From Microvelia longipes (Eukaryota > Arthropoda > Insecta > Hemiptera > Veliidae), in NCBI GenBank assembly GCA_018340805.1, contig JACMZG010001914.1, forward strand, positions 46,011,463-46,075,462: 64,000 nucleotides of DNA, in the 5' to 3' direction. Under the pieces are notes generated by a model. The model worked only from the letters and a program-made list of their open reading frames with translations, was not told the origin of the DNA and ran no database searches. The translations under genes were made by a program, and so were the position numbers. Positions 50,601 through 60,592 of this stretch are shown here, piece by piece (positions within the stretch are counted from its first letter, which is position 1; each line of letters begins with the position of its first letter).

Positions 50601-52113
50601 GCCGGGAAGAAGATTTTTTCCCTACAGCGGTTATTGTGGTAGGGATTTTTTTTTTCTCTTTTTAAGTGAGAGGTTGGCAGCGGCTTCTCTGATTGGTCAA
50701 TCCTCAAAATACTTACGACCTTGGGGATTTTTAAACTAAACGATAGACTGTAGTACACATTGTTGCAAATTATATTTATTTTTTCCCCTTCAAATATTAA
50801 TTTTAATTAGTAATTTAACCTATTTTTTTTAATGTAGTAAAAGCAATCGTAATTTTAAGGCAATACACTGTCGTCTCCATTTTCTTCAAAATCTTAATTA
50901 AAACATGTGGTTTATGTACCTTTACTATAGTTTCTCTTTTTCTTTAACTAAATTATTATAACAATTATTTAACAGAATTTAATACAAAATCATTAAATTA
51001 TCACATACATATTAAAGTACGAAAACATGATAAAATGTAAAACTCACCTAATGTTATAAGGATTGCCAATAAAATTAAATAAAAATACCTATCGGAAATA
51101 ATTCTTTTTTTTAAAAAGATTAAAAAAAATTCTAATTTTAGCTATTTTTTATTTTTAAGCCAGCTATCAGCTGATCGGGCAGGTCTGAATTTTTTAACAT
51201 GTGTCAGTGTAGGAGTTTCCCTACTTGGTTTATATATTACTTTACACCAGGGGTTTTTACTAAGGTTATTCAGTGACGTCACCTAAGTACCTGTAGGTAT
51301 TTTTTTCTATCGAAGTTGGATGCCTGCTGCATCTATTAAAACAGCTGTTTTTTACATGTAGAAAAATACAGCGCGAGAAGTTTAATATTATTGAATTGTT
51401 GTAGTATATAATATTATTATATTAATACTAAGTACTGTAAACAATCTCTTAGTGATTTATTTCTCCAATCTTAAGACGATACAACATGGCAAACACTATT
51501 TGTCCACACCATGACAGAAAAATATGTCCTCCTTGCTTCCATATCTCGTAGTTGCTCTTGCCTCTTAGGGCATGATGTCCTGGGCTTATTACGTTTAGTA
51601 CAGCCTGCTGATATCTAACCAAAATGCCTACTAGCATTGACAATTTCAAAGAGCACCAACAGTAATAGGTTTTAGTAATAAATTTAGAACCCAACAGGGC
51701 AATGAAGTATCATTGGTATCATACGTTTTCACTAACAGGTATTTGAAGCACTGTATCAAAGGGTTATGTCCTGATAAAAAGCTACATGTACCAGGACATA
51801 CCTACACCCGATTAGCATCAATGCAACCAGGGGTGTAGAAAGAGTTCAGGCAATTATGAACATAAGAAATATTGCCTTACTACTACTATACCTCTCTCCC
51901 GATTTGAATTATCATAAGAATTGATCAATGGCAACTGTAGAAAGAAAAAGAAAAGTAAAGATAAGAAACTTGGAGGGCACTTACAGTGTGATTAACACCC
52001 CACATAAAAACTGACAGGATAGGTTCATTTGCACGAAACAATTTCACTTTCTGGTGCTTCAATTTGAAATGCTTCTTCTTGAGCTTACTAAGGCCTGCTT
52101 GAATACCGCTCAT
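31589..52113 (-). CDS. PIP4K: phosphatidylinositol 5-phosphate 4-kinase (type II PIP kinase), complete (8 exons)
   Basis: PIP4K phosphorylates PtdIns5P at the 4-hydroxyl to give PtdIns(4,5)P2, on endomembranes, and affects mTOR and autophagy signalling in animals. Eight minus-strand exons (52113-51985, 47505-47408, 41910-41800, 36871-36733, 34894-34764, 34067-33899, 32672-32420, 31776-31589) join without a break to 405 residues; vertebrate isoforms are about 405-421. Landmarks are [20 protein letters not shown] (22-41), [19 protein letters not shown], glycine-rich GKSGAKFY (123-130), VIKT with catalytic-type K140, [18 protein letters not shown] (267-272), the metal-site D357 in VID, and the specificity loop with [12 protein letters not shown] Gly/Asp-rich insert and TPPDSP lie between MDYSLL and ELDIYAI. 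MDYSLL with TPPDSP is the PIP4K rather than PIP5K pattern. Introns carry many MITEs. Confidence 0.96.
32145..32237. repeat. (TA)n microsatellite in PIP4K intron 7
   Basis: About 90 bp of TA with one or two ATAAT interruptions. It is next to related (TAAG/TATA)-rich sequence from 32030. Confidence 0.95.
32420..32672 (-). CDS. PIP4K: PIP4K exon 7 (catalytic MDYSLL and acidic insert)
   Basis: The acceptor is TTGTTCAG and the donor is GTAGGT, which gives the phase 1 exit needed by exon 8. It encodes [12 protein letters not shown], an insert rich in Gly, Asp and Glu, TPPDSPHG and [11 protein letters not shown]. It is GC-richer than the flanking introns. Confidence 0.93.
33069..33620 (-). mobile_element. 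CTTAG-family MITE in PIP4K intron 6, perfect 8-bp duplication
   Basis: A 536-bp element (33077-33612) begins CTTAGAATAATACTATATAT and ends with the inverse. AAGTAAAC occurs exactly on both sides. Subterminal inverted blocks include GATAACACGAAAG and GTAATGCTGCCA. A copy in the opposite orientation is at 37825-38368. Eight-base duplications fit hAT or P-like elements, but the ends do not match the usual hAT CAG start. Non-coding. Confidence 0.92.
33899..34067 (-). CDS. PIP4K: PIP4K exon 6
   Basis: The exon runs from TTTTATAG to GTAAGA, entering in phase 2 and leaving in phase 0. It encodes [30 protein letters not shown] and the helix before FLTKL. Confidence 0.95.
34614..34690. repeat. degenerate CTTAG-family end fragments
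   Basis: Two eroded versions of CTTAGAATAATAC with TATATAGAA lie close together in PIP4K intron 5. A similar fragment, with AAAATAATACTGTTTATAGA, is at 38817-38930. Confidence 0.5.
34764..34894 (-). CDS. PIP4K: PIP4K exon 5
   Basis: The exon runs from TGTTGCAG to GTACAA, entering in phase 0 and leaving in phase 2. It encodes [20 protein letters not shown] and [20 protein letters not shown]. Confidence 0.95.
34895..36536. other. PIP4K intron 4, no further gene seen
   Basis: A direct duplication of roughly 75 bases (AATATTGTGTCATTCGCCCA and following) occurs at about 35201-35273 and 36288-36353. A LINE-like tail (CAAATAAAG then TTTATTTATT) ends near 35932. Otherwise AT-rich. Confidence 0.5.
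36537..36610. repeat. (TA)n microsatellite
   Basis: About 42 bp of TA followed by a broken second TATATA run between A and T tracts, in PIP4K intron 4. Confidence 0.9.
36733..36871 (-). CDS. PIP4K: PIP4K exon 4 (nucleotide-binding loop and catalytic lysine)
   Basis: The exon runs from ATGTTGCAG to GTAAGT. It enters in phase 2, making Arg with exon 3, and leaves in phase 0. It encodes [40 protein letters not shown]. Confidence 0.94.
36985..37383 (+). mobile_element. CTACAGTC-family MITE, copy 3
   Basis: The left end CTACAGTCTATCGTTTAGTT is intact. The right end has decayed to ACTAAATGACCAAATCTAG. It lies in PIP4K intron 3 and matches copy 1 in order and orientation of internal blocks. Confidence 0.75.
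37817..38376 (+). mobile_element. CTTAG-family MITE in PIP4K intron 3, inverted relative to the intron 6 copy
   Basis: A 544-bp element (37825-38368) has intact CTTAGAATAATACTATATAT ends. The flanking octamers TGTAACAG and TGTAGCAG differ at one base. It aligns along its length with the reverse complement of the 33077 copy. Confidence 0.9.
38377..39774. other. PIP4K intron 3 sequence, no gene seen
   Basis: Apart from a degenerate CTTAG-family fragment at 38817-38930 nothing is recognised. Short frames have no support. Confidence 0.4.
39775..40019. mobile_element. 245-bp near-perfect palindrome (foldback element)
   Basis: The arms of about 110 bp read outward from a GGCC-bearing core near 39895. 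They include CAGCTTTCGACCATAACGAT, ATCATCATCAGTGCCG and GCATTTGTCTTTCCAC with complements. The few mismatches imply recent origin. Frames found within it are arm shadows. Confidence 0.86.
40020..41431. other. PIP4K intron 3 sequence with a short perfect hairpin
   Basis: CCCTCCACAGCACAAGATA and its near-complement (40474-40517) form a 19-bp stem with a 6-7 base loop. A GC-richer patch at about 40960-41090 is unlike the surroundings and unidentified. Otherwise no gene or repeat is clear. Confidence 0.45.
41432..41598. repeat. (TA)n/(TG)n microsatellite
   Basis: About 130 bp of TA with ATTATA breaks continue into about 30 bp of TG, close to PIP4K exon 3. Confidence 0.95.
41800..41910 (-). CDS. 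PIP4K: PIP4K exon 3
   Basis: The exon runs from GATTTCAG to GTCAAT, entering and leaving in phase 2. It encodes [20 protein letters not shown] and [16 protein letters not shown]. Confidence 0.94.
42150..42360. repeat. half copy of the foldback family found at 60240
   Basis: CACAATATAATTGTGCCAGA, CATCTGGGAACTGTTCCATC and AACTCATCAGGGGGCTGA match one arm of the element at 60240-60592. Confidence 0.6.
42361..43289. other. PIP4K intron 2 sequence, no gene seen
   Basis: No supported feature; short A-rich runs only. Confidence 0.4.
43290..44515. repeat. minisatellite of about 35-37 bp, roughly 30 units
   Basis: Units contain AACCACTCAATAAAAA, AATAAACATGAAACAGAAT and either TATAA or TGGAATTAA. 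Indels between units prevent a stable frame. Leu/Phe/Ser-rich peptides on the minus strand (such as [12 protein letters not shown]) are repeat artefacts. Confidence 0.93.
44516..45440. other. PIP4K intron 2 sequence, no gene seen
   Basis: A short palindrome, AGATATAATGG and its complement, lies near 45020-45050. Nothing else is supported. Confidence 0.4.
45441..46320 (-). mobile_element. 5'-truncated LINE, C-terminal part of reverse transcriptase ORF
   Basis: An open minus-strand frame from about 46270 to 45906 encodes the region after the polymerase domain of a non-LTR retrotransposon. Visible motifs are [42 protein letters not shown] and KLFNSL. The 3' untranslated part ends in AGAGGACCTTATGGTCCTAA, TTAAATAAATCAG and an (AATC)n tail at 45442-45455. 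The clade is probably CR1/jockey-like. The catalytic domain is absent, so it cannot move by itself. Confidence 0.82.
46321..47407. other. PIP4K intron 2 sequence, no gene seen
   Basis: AT-rich, with no supported gene, RNA or inverted repeat. Confidence 0.4.
47408..47505 (-). CDS. PIP4K: PIP4K exon 2
   Basis: The exon runs from TGTTACAG to GTTAGT, entering in phase 0 and leaving in phase 2. It encodes [20 protein letters not shown] and [13 protein letters not shown], a strongly conserved PIP4K segment. Confidence 0.94.
47795..48525. mobile_element. AGAGCCAGG-family foldback element, copy 2
   Basis: The ends TAAGAGCCAGGCCTAAAAAA and TTTTTTAAGTCTGGCTTTTG are inverse. It lies in PIP4K intron 1. 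At its centre, five copies of the 16-bp unit AAACACTCTTTTATCT (48187-48270) have expanded. Confidence 0.78.
48187..48270. repeat. 16-bp tandem repeat, five copies
   Basis: The unit is AAACACTCTTTTATCT, with the copies identical. The seed is the single CACTC-containing sequence at the same place in the 19829 element. Confidence 0.93.
48838..49290. repeat. diverged relative of the TATTAGAGGG-type repeats
   Basis: GTAGAGGGATGGGTGTCTCT, GTACCTAATGGGAATTGCC and TTCCTTAAGTAGTAAAAGCC resemble blocks of the 19005 and 29434 elements. Ends are unclear. Confidence 0.4.
49297..49792. mobile_element. hAT-like MITE in PIP4K intron 1
   Basis: The left end, CAGTGGTTCTCAACCTTTTT, is a typical hAT terminus. 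The right end has eroded to GAGACCACTG. Flanking octamers GTTTATAG and GATTATAG differ at one base. The 480-bp element (49305-49784) is non-coding. Confidence 0.83.
50358..51254. mobile_element. TIR element carrying a nested CTACAGTC MITE
   Basis: GTAAAGTAATACATAAACCA and AGTAGGGAAAC at the left recur as complements at about 51212-51247. A GTCAGACCTG/CAGGTCTGA pair lies just inside. The interior holds a MITE at 50516-50754 and no transposase. Precise ends and target duplication are not clear. Confidence 0.7.
50516..50754 (-). mobile_element. CTACAGTC-family MITE, copy 4 (truncated, nested)
   Basis: It retains the right half with AAACTAAACGATAGACTGTAG and CTTCTCTGATTGGTCAATCC. The other half is missing, so it was truncated before or after landing in the larger element. 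Confidence 0.77.
51450..51715 (-). pseudogene. possible decayed piggyBac-like transposase fragment
   Basis: Across two minus-strand frames the peptides [14 protein letters not shown] and [16 protein letters not shown] then [16 protein letters not shown] vaguely follow the piggyBac pattern (target-site loop, T-x-R-x-N-R-K, R-G-E, V-x-W-x-D, S-T). In-frame stops break it. This is pattern resemblance only and could be chance. Confidence 0.25.
51985..52113 (-). CDS. PIP4K: PIP4K exon 1
   Basis: The exon has 43 codons from [20 protein letters not shown] to WGVNHT before donor GTAAGT. The lysine-rich stretch, then [14 protein letters not shown], matches the family N terminus. Phase 0 exit fits exon 2. 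Confidence 0.94.
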
Positions 52114-53150
52114 GATTACAACTCAACACTCCGCAGATGTAAATAAATCTCGATCTAATCGATTACAAATAGCACTGCCATTTCACACAAACCGGTGATT
52201 ACACGAACGTAATACGCATTGAAATTGAAGGCGATAATTGGTTAATTAGCAAAATTAACTTAAAAAGTGAAAAAATACGTTTTTGATATACGCACACTCC
52301 ACTATCAATACAATTTGCCTCCCTCACTCTTCACCTTAAACTGCGCACCAAACTTTTCCTTCCCATACTTTACGCAAATACAATTAATTAAGAATCGATT
52401 AATAAAGTGCTAAATAATTTAAAACACTAATAACTATAATTTAACAACTCGCCATTAAATAAAATAATTAATAAAAAATCAATGTAATAAAAACATTTAG
52501 CGAAGGCATCAAATGTCACAATGGGAGGGGTCGCCTACGATGCGTCTAATGGTCGATGTCACTAATGTTCATTGTAGCTAATCCCACCACTTCTGAGACA
52601 GCTGATTAGCTCCATCGCACATTCTTGACAACAATTTAAGACTTTTTGCGACTCCGGTTTTATTAAATTAGGTAAATATCTCATGAAAATTTGTTAGAAA
52701 TGTATTATTGGCCAAATACTGTAAATATGATAAAAAATTTTCTTTTAGACCCAACGCACATCTTTGACAAACACACCACGTGCTTTCCAAAAGTTGATAA
52801 ACGTGTGGTTGGATTTTTAAAACACGTCGTTTGACAGCGTCTAAAGTTCTAAAATGTAATCGTGAATGATAAAAAATAATTTTTACTGATTAGGCAAAAA
52901 ATTTAAAGAAATTGGTTTTTTAAATTTACATTTTTTATTTTATAAACAGTTTATAATAATTTTCATGTTATATATTTGTCAATATTGAATCTTTGTTTAC
53001 CTTTTAAATGTACTCATTTTTAAAAGTAAACAAATTAAAAAGAAAAAAATCGTAGGCAATCACCTTTTAAATGTACACTTTTTAAAAGGAAACAAACGAA
53101 ACAAATTGAAAGGCCGGCGAAATGGTGAATACAGTTAAAATGGTCTGTTT
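52114..53150. promoter_or_regulatory. upstream region of PIP4K
   Basis: No TATA box or distinct start signal can be fixed. GC-richer patches with CG dinucleotides occur at about 52500-52660. Duplicate CCTTTTAAATGTACT-like motifs lie near 53000 and 53070. Confidence 0.35.
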
Positions 53151-54399
53151 TAGTGATCCACTTATTAATTTTTATTAAGTTTAGGGCTCTAGTAAACAAG
53201 AACAATAGTAAAATTTCATTTTGATTTGTTTTATACCAGTTGCAATTAATGATGTGTTGAATGTTTTGGTGCTGGTTCCTTATTTTTATTTAAGATATTG
53301 TCCCTGCAGGCTCTTCGATTCATTTGTATTTTACAAACAACTGTAGTCAATTTTAGTATGGTTCACTTAGGATTTATATAAACATTTGTGCTGATTAGTG
53401 GGATAACGTTGAAAGATTTCTACTGCTTAGATTGCAGTTTGTATTATATTATTTTATTAGTTAATCTGGTGTAGTGGATAGAATCAACAAGTGACTTCTC
53501 ACATATTTCAGACTGTCGATACGACTGCGAATGTCAATATAAGAAAATTTTGGCCACTTGGGCTACTTTTAATGAGTATTGTATTTGTAAAAGGAGTTCT
53601 GCTAATGTCATGTTGCCTGTCATTTATAAAAGTTACTTTGTGTTGCAGAAATTCTACAAAAGAATAAAATATTTATTTTTTGGCGAAAGAATTTTTTTAT
53701 ATTGATTTTTCGATACTTGCACTAGTTATGTTAAGGGAGTTATTTCACTTGATGTAACTATAGCATTAAGAAACCCCTGCTGATATTGCCAGTTGAATGA
53801 TGTAACTTTTGGTTTGATATACTCAAAGAATTCAACCTGGGTTTTAGAATTTATTTAAAAAATTGAAAGTTAAAGTTGATGGAAGTTGAAAAAGTAATCT
53901 TTTTGTTGTCAGCATTGTACTGTCCAAAATTAATGTCAAAATGCTTGGAAACAAATTCTAGAGCAGTACTCTGCAAGCCAGGTGAATTTCCAGCATGTAC
54001 TGGTTTTATGACTGTCCTAATGTGCAGATCTGATTAAGTATAGGTCCGAACAAATTGTGCTGTAAAATATACATTTTCTTTGAAAATTCCAGGAAATTTT
54101 ATAAACAAGTTCCAACTATGAAACAAAAACCTGAGAAAGAACTGGATTGATGCAAGAAAGCAAGCATGCCTAATGAAACTTGCCCTGCTTGCTTTCAGAC
54201 CACCGTTCTAGAATTATTTTGTAGTTAAAAACTTATAAATTAAAAATAATTTTTTCTTCCAAACTAAGATTTTAACCTGTGTGAGAGTACTTTAAGTTTC
54301 CCCTCAAAGCCCCCCCCCCCCAAAAAAAAACCCCTCAACATTAATCAATTTTATTTTTAACTTCAATTTTTTTATGTGCCCTTTTACATTTTATATATG
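53151..54399. other. intergenic, no gene seen
   Basis: Sequence near 53465-53650 is distantly similar to 13845-14010. No other support for a feature. Confidence 0.35.
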
Positions 54400-55124
54400 A
54401 GGTCCTATTTGAAATTTTAAAGTCAGGTGTCATAGGGCGCTGATTGGTTTTAGTTAAAAAAGGGCATTTCTTCTGTGTAGTTAGAAGACCATAAATCAGT
54501 GGACGCCACTAACAAGTGAGGACTCAAGTTAGGGTTTAATCGCAACACATCTTTTTTTTCTTTTCTTAGAACTTATTCAAGAGGACAAAATTTTTGGTTG
54601 GACTGATATGAAATTTTGGGAGTGGTTTAACATTCTGGACTAACCTCTTTTGCTCCCTTGCATGATATTTCACACTGTCAACTGATAGTATGTGCACTGC
54701 TATAATTCAACTCTAGCTCACCAGTTGATGGAATTACGCCACAACAGTAGATTTCATCGCTTTTTTAATCCCATGGTGGATTCTAGAGGTGTTACCTCTG
54801 GGACTCAATTTGCAAAAGGCTTCTCACTTACGAAATTGGTGCCATCTTTATGACTTCACTAGTTTCACTCGGCTCTCCATTGTGAGATATTTATGCTGGC
54901 AACAATAATGAAACCATCTCACCCATACCACGCTATGCTTTCTTCTTTCCTTCTCCCTGGTTACCTACCTCAGACCAACCTACCAGTGATGAATTAAACG
55001 ACAAAAGGTATACAATAGAAATCAAAAATTGTGGTAATCTAGGCTTTTAAGTTATTCCTAATGTTCTTAGATTATTTTTTTCCTGAAGTGCTACATTAAA
55101 GTGCTTTAAGTCAAATAGGACCTC
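54400..55124. repeat. possible element with 14-bp perfect inverted ends
   Basis: GAGGTCCTATTTGA at the left and TCAAATAGGACCTC at the right are exact inverses, and AAAG lies inside each. The GC-richer interior has no long frame. Confidence 0.4.
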
Positions 55125-55439
55125 AACCACATCTGTGGCCAGCACCTGTATTAGGATATTAAAATTTTATGTCTAGAGTGGATCTTGTTTTAATGGTTTG
55201 ATAAAAAATTAGATAGGGAAACTTTTCCATATTCAAAATTTGTACTGATAAAACATTTACTGCCAGAAAAAATAAATAATATAAATACAAAGAAAATAAT
55301 ATCAGAATACCAATTAATTATAGAATTCCTTAAAGATGACACACTAGCAAAACATTTTTAAATGATCTAGGTTATCAAACTATATTTCACTCTTTCCAAA
55401 GCATAATCACATACATATTACAAGTAAATATAATTTCCA

Positions 55440-56715
55440 TAGTAATTTATTTATTTATAAAATTTTTACAATACGAGCCTCTACAGCATTGCCACAAGCG
55501 AGGCGCTCTATAAGATTTTTACAAACAACAATTAACATAAATAACAAAAGAAAAGTTAAAAGGAGCATTAATTTAAAAAAATTTGAGTTGGAAAAATAAT
55601 ATTGAGAGTCAGTTACTTATAATAAATGTATGACATAAAAACCTATACTAAGAAACAATATATTTAAAAAGTAATAAAAACCTACGGTAACTAACATGAA
55701 TAAAGACTAGACATGAACAGATGATAAGAAAAGTTGACTAGAGAGAAAATGAGATCAGTTAAACATTTGGTATTAAAATTATAAAAACGCAAAAAAGAAT
55801 AAACAATTAAAAGCATTTTGAATTAAAATAATTAAATAAATAAAGCTTTCCAAAAAAAGCCATACAATACAAGATCTGACTTTGGCGAAGGGAAAAGATT
55901 AGAGCGAAGGGAAGAAATATCATGGATATGGTTGATGTTTGAAAGGACAGGATTTAGGGAAGAAACGCAGCGGACAAAAGATTTAATGGAGAGAGATGAC
56001 GGATGTAGAGGGTTCGGCCGACTCGTCTTCCTGAGGAAGAACCACGACTTGACTCACCTCATCACATCTGTAGCAGCCTGCAAGAGTCTAGCTAGAAAAG
56101 AGCCTCAAAAGCTGAACGCCTCTCAGAAAGAATCTCGAGACCTAACCTCCTGCAGAGTGGACTCGTATTATAGAAGCACTACGATATAAAACCTACAGTA
56201 AATGCTCTGATGAATCTTCTTTGGACGCGTCGATTTCCGCAGATTGACCTTGAGTTAAGATATTCCAGAAGGTACAGTACTCAAGACAAGGACGGACGAG
56301 AGATTTATAGAGAGTGAGTATAACGTCAAGAGAAAGACCACGTGAGATAGACAAGATGAGACCAAGAGCACGTTTTGCTTTAGCAATAATAGCAGTCACA
56401 TGAGACTCGAAACGAAGTTTCGTCAACCAGCACACCTAAATCACGAACAGAAAGAACAGTAGACAGAGGAGAACATTAAATAAAATAGGAAGAAGGAGGA
56501 TCGTTAAGAGGAGTCAGCTCCATGTTGTTGTTAGTAGCCCAACAGCATCGATGTCACTCTGAAGAGCTCTAGCAGCATCATTCTTTTTTCCTTTCCAGAT
56601 TTTGTAATCGTCAGCATAAGAAATCATCACTAGACTGATTTGAAGGAAGATCGTGATAAAAAGATTGAATATCAGAGGTCCGAGGACAGAGCCTTGGTGG
56701 ACGCCTTGGTGGTGT
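55440..56715 (-). mobile_element. truncated, frameshifted LINE with reverse transcriptase remnants
   Basis: Reading the minus strand from 56712, the peptides VHQGSVLGPLIFNLF and SYADDYKIW match reverse transcriptase domains of non-LTR elements; YADD is the catalytic motif. VRDLGVLVD and the frame at 56435-56193 (LRFESHVTAIIAKAKRALG, LYKSLVRPCLEYC) continue the same protein in shifted frames. Downstream pieces such as GRRVGRTLYI are broken by stops. The 3' untranslated part ends in AATAAATAAAT near 55442. The group is probably CR1/jockey-like. It is inactive. Confidence 0.87.
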
Positions 56716-57058
56716 AATGTTTTAATAAATACACCACTTAACTTTAATTAGCAGATTTGGCTTTTAGAGTAATCTTAAATATTTTGTTTTTCATCCTAAT
56801 GTAATTCATGTCATCAATTAGTTATTATAGGGACAATTATAAGTTGATTCAATTTGATGTAAACAAAACCAAATGCATTCGGAGGTTAACCTGACTTTTT
56901 TTATTAATAGGGCGAGATGTCATTGCAAGAATAAGTATAGGCGGCTTTTATTGAAAATTTTCTATTGATTCATGCAATGATATTCAATAGTACTGCCAGA
57001 CTAGAATGTGAATTTTTTTTATTTTTAGTATTAGTCTCCATTGTTTTATGCTTATTAT

Positions 57059-57438
57059 TTTTCAGACACTAGATGGGATGGAATAAAAATTCAAACAAAT
57101 TACTTCATCAAAACGATATTTCGCCTTTATTAAGAGTCACAAGGCATATTCATGTTTCAAAGAATACCTATATACATAGTTGAAATACTATAATGCCAGA
57201 ACTATTCTAAAGAATTTATTATTTTATATTATATTAAAATATATTTTATTTTATATTTATTATTTTATGGTGGAAGACTATAATATATAACTTTACACTA
57301 GTTCTGACATTATAGCATTTCAACTATGTATATATGTATTCTTTGAAACATGAATATGCCTTGTGACTCCTAATAAAGGCAAATATTGTTGTAGTAATTT
57401 GTTTGAATTTTTATTCCGTCCCATCTAGTGTCCGAAAA
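57059..57438. mobile_element. foldback element, 380 bp
   Basis: The arms begin TTTTCAGACACTAGATGGGA and continue with GGAATAAAAATTCAAACAAA, both complemented at the right. ATTCATGTTTCAAAGAATAC is also mirrored. The centre is an AT-rich TTATTTTATAT tract. Confidence 0.87.
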
Positions 57439-60239
57439 CTAATAAGTGAAAAATTGTTTATATACTATAACATGAAAACGAAGTACTTCTCATGATATAT
57501 TACGGTTGGGTCTACCCATACATGGCCCATCATACTTCAGTCTAGTGTACTAGTGCAAAGAATATTTATTTTGCAAATGAAGATATCAATTAAAATATAA
57601 TATATCCCCCTTTACTCCAGCATAACCAAAGTTTTATTAAAAATAATATTCTGACACTATAATGATTTTTGAATCAACCAATTCAGTTGTTAAGCATGAG
57701 AAAGTATCCATAAATTTAATACACAGATAAATATAACCTAAATTTTATTTTTCCATTCAATTTAGCTACTCAGTATTATTATTAAGTGCCAAAAGATGTA
57801 TAATTTTTTTAAAATATGAATATTTTTGTAAAACTTTAAAAACATTCTAGTGGCACAAGCCTATTATTCCTTAACTGAAATTTTAAGCTTTTAAATATTA
57901 TTAGTGGACTAAGTGGTGTCGTTAATAAAGTATAATTATTATAATAATCTGTGATAGTTAGTTAATAATGTATAATGAGTGACTTGCATGTTTTAGGATT
58001 ATTCTTTTAAATTAAAGGATACCAAATAAAAGGAATTAAGAAATCTCATCAAACACTTATTTAAGATTCCTGCAAATTATATTGTATTAAAAAAATATTC
58101 TTTCATAGGGCAGCAAAATTTTTATCCAGTCTGTAATTTTATTTGTATTACTTTTATGTATTTATTTAATTTTGGAGACAATAATAATGTTTACTGTTAA
58201 TCATATAGATTATAATTGTATAAATATGTTATGTTAAAATAATATAATATCAAAAATAATCAAGACTGTTTTGAAATTGAATAGTTTCCTGGTTTCATTT
58301 TTATTTCCAATGCTCTAACATTGGGCTGTGGAATCATTTTAGATATTCTAGAACTTTAAAAAATCACTCTCCCTAAAAACAATTTTATATTTAAAAACTT
58401 TATTTTATGATAAAATATTGTTATTAACAGGATCAAAATTTACATCACACAACCTGAGACGTATGCAAGTTCCTCATCTTATTTTGTAAGCATCAAATGT
58501 TTTCTCGTAGTGTGTTTTCCAAAAATGATTTATTTTATCCTCTTGGCTAATGTAATAAATGAAGAGTATTTTTATTAAAGGTCAAAACTGTGATTTATTT
58601 TTTAATGTTAAATTATTTTGTGAAAAATAATAAATAATTTGTGTGTTATTTATTAATAAATAATTAAATGATTGTTTTTATTTCTTTTCTTAATACCACA
58701 TTTGAGGCAATTTTTCTTTTTGGAGTCTATTTATTAAAAATTAATTCAGACCTAATGAAAATTTATTACCTCTGAAGTCTAATAGTTGTAGCCAATTGTT
58801 TGCCAAGGAAATTCACTAAAACTACTTCTTATGCTTAACTAATAGGTAGCATAAACTGAGTTTTAAATTAATGTAAAAAAATCTGATTTTGGAAGGGTGA
58901 GTATAGTGGAAGTGTGTATTAAATAAAATCCCAATTTCTTATGAAAAACCCTGCAAATTTTATTTACTTGTAGAAGTGCTCTTGCTCAGACGTGTAATGA
59001 ATGGACTCAAAAGTTAAACAAGACATAAATTGTTGAGCAAGGTATTCAACATTATAAATAAAAAAATATTTTTTCTCATTATTAATAATACAATGCATTG
59101 GTTTATGACCTATGGATAAGGAATGGTCATTATTTTGTTACCAAAACCTTCAAGCACTAGCATTGGAGACCACAAATTTGGTGGTTACACAACAATGTGT
59201 CCCCAATATATATATATAAAAGCAGAAAGTGTAAATTTTATAGCAAATTGTCAAAAATATAATGGGGAGTAGAGATAGTTTTTCTGAAAGGAGGCTTATT
59301 AATCAAAGTTATGTGTAACCATTGAAGGAAAAAAGAAAACACTTTCTGATTAGGCTGAACACAGTAAAGATATATAATGCGAACTTAAAGGGTTATTCAA
59401 CTCTGTTCGGTACTTTTTCCTAATGGGCATAAATCTTTTGTATGTATTCTAATATGATGAGTGTTGCTGACCTAGAGGACATCCCATAAATTTCTAATAA
59501 GTAACTTCGTAATGAAATAGATTTCCAGTTACCTGAAATCCATAGGCTGTTCATTATTAAATTTATTAATAATTTTAGCTAAAAGTCGAACTTTACTCTT
59601 GATTGCAAGTTCGAGAGGTGGAAGCCCTAGTATTGATCTAGTATGTGATCCTTTTTTACTAACATACAGAGTCTAGAGTGGTTACAGAGATCACCATGTA
59701 TAGGATTTGACATTTAGTTAGACTGTGTCCTCATGGTATATACCAGACCCTTGGAGATCCAAAGTCCTTGTACGAGGAGTAATTTACAAAGAGAAGAATG
59801 AGATTTTTCTTGTGCTGAAGATTAATTAATTATTATTTTGGACAGTCATGCCAGAATGGCTGCTTTCATCTGTATGATTAGGGATCATCTGTATCATTGC
59901 GGTTTGGGATCAAAAGTACTATTAAGATTTCTATTAATTTTGGTTATTTTTACATTAATTATTATTTAATTAACTTGCACATCTTCTTTTTTTAAAATAA
60001 ATTAAACTTGAAAATAATAACATTTTTTGGTTTAATTTCTATATTTTAATGAAGGCGGGAGTTTCCAGGTTTGGCATCTATCACGTAAGGGATCAGGTTT
60101 TGTGGTTTCTACACCAAGAATTACGAATCGCGAAGGGGCTCTAGAATCATGACAATGTATTTCTTGTACTGGATTTCAATTTATATTGATCCATGTACCA
60201 TTTGACACTTCCGAGTTTTGCAAAACATGAATAGTTGAC
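57439..60239. other. AT-rich intergenic stretch, no gene seen
   Basis: No open frame of note, RNA gene or clear repeat pair found. Confidence 0.4.
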
Positions 60240-60592
60240 ACAATATAATTGCACAAAAGACACCTAGGAAATGTAACAAGCAAAATACAATGCTACATCT
60301 GGGAACTGTTCTATCTTTTGTCATCATTGATGGCTCGACATAAATGTCATGTCCCTCTCTGTTTGTTACGTCTAACTCATCAGAGCGCTGACAGAGTCTA
60401 AACTCTAACTAATTTAGACTCTGACGGCGCCCTGATGAGTTAGACTTAACGAAACAGAGCGGGACATGACTTTGACTTTATGTCGACCCATCAATGATGA
60501 AAAACGTCGAATAATGGAACAGTTCCAAGATATAGCATTGCATTTTGGTTTTTACATTTCCTAGGTATCTCTTGATAGACAATATAATATCT
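60240..60592. mobile_element. foldback element, about 353 bp
   Basis: CACCTAGGAAATGTAA, CTACATCTGGGAACTGTTC, CTAACTCATCAG and GAGTCTAAA are mirrored around a core near 60405. Related half copies are at 42150-42360 and 60990-61175. Confidence 0.8.
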
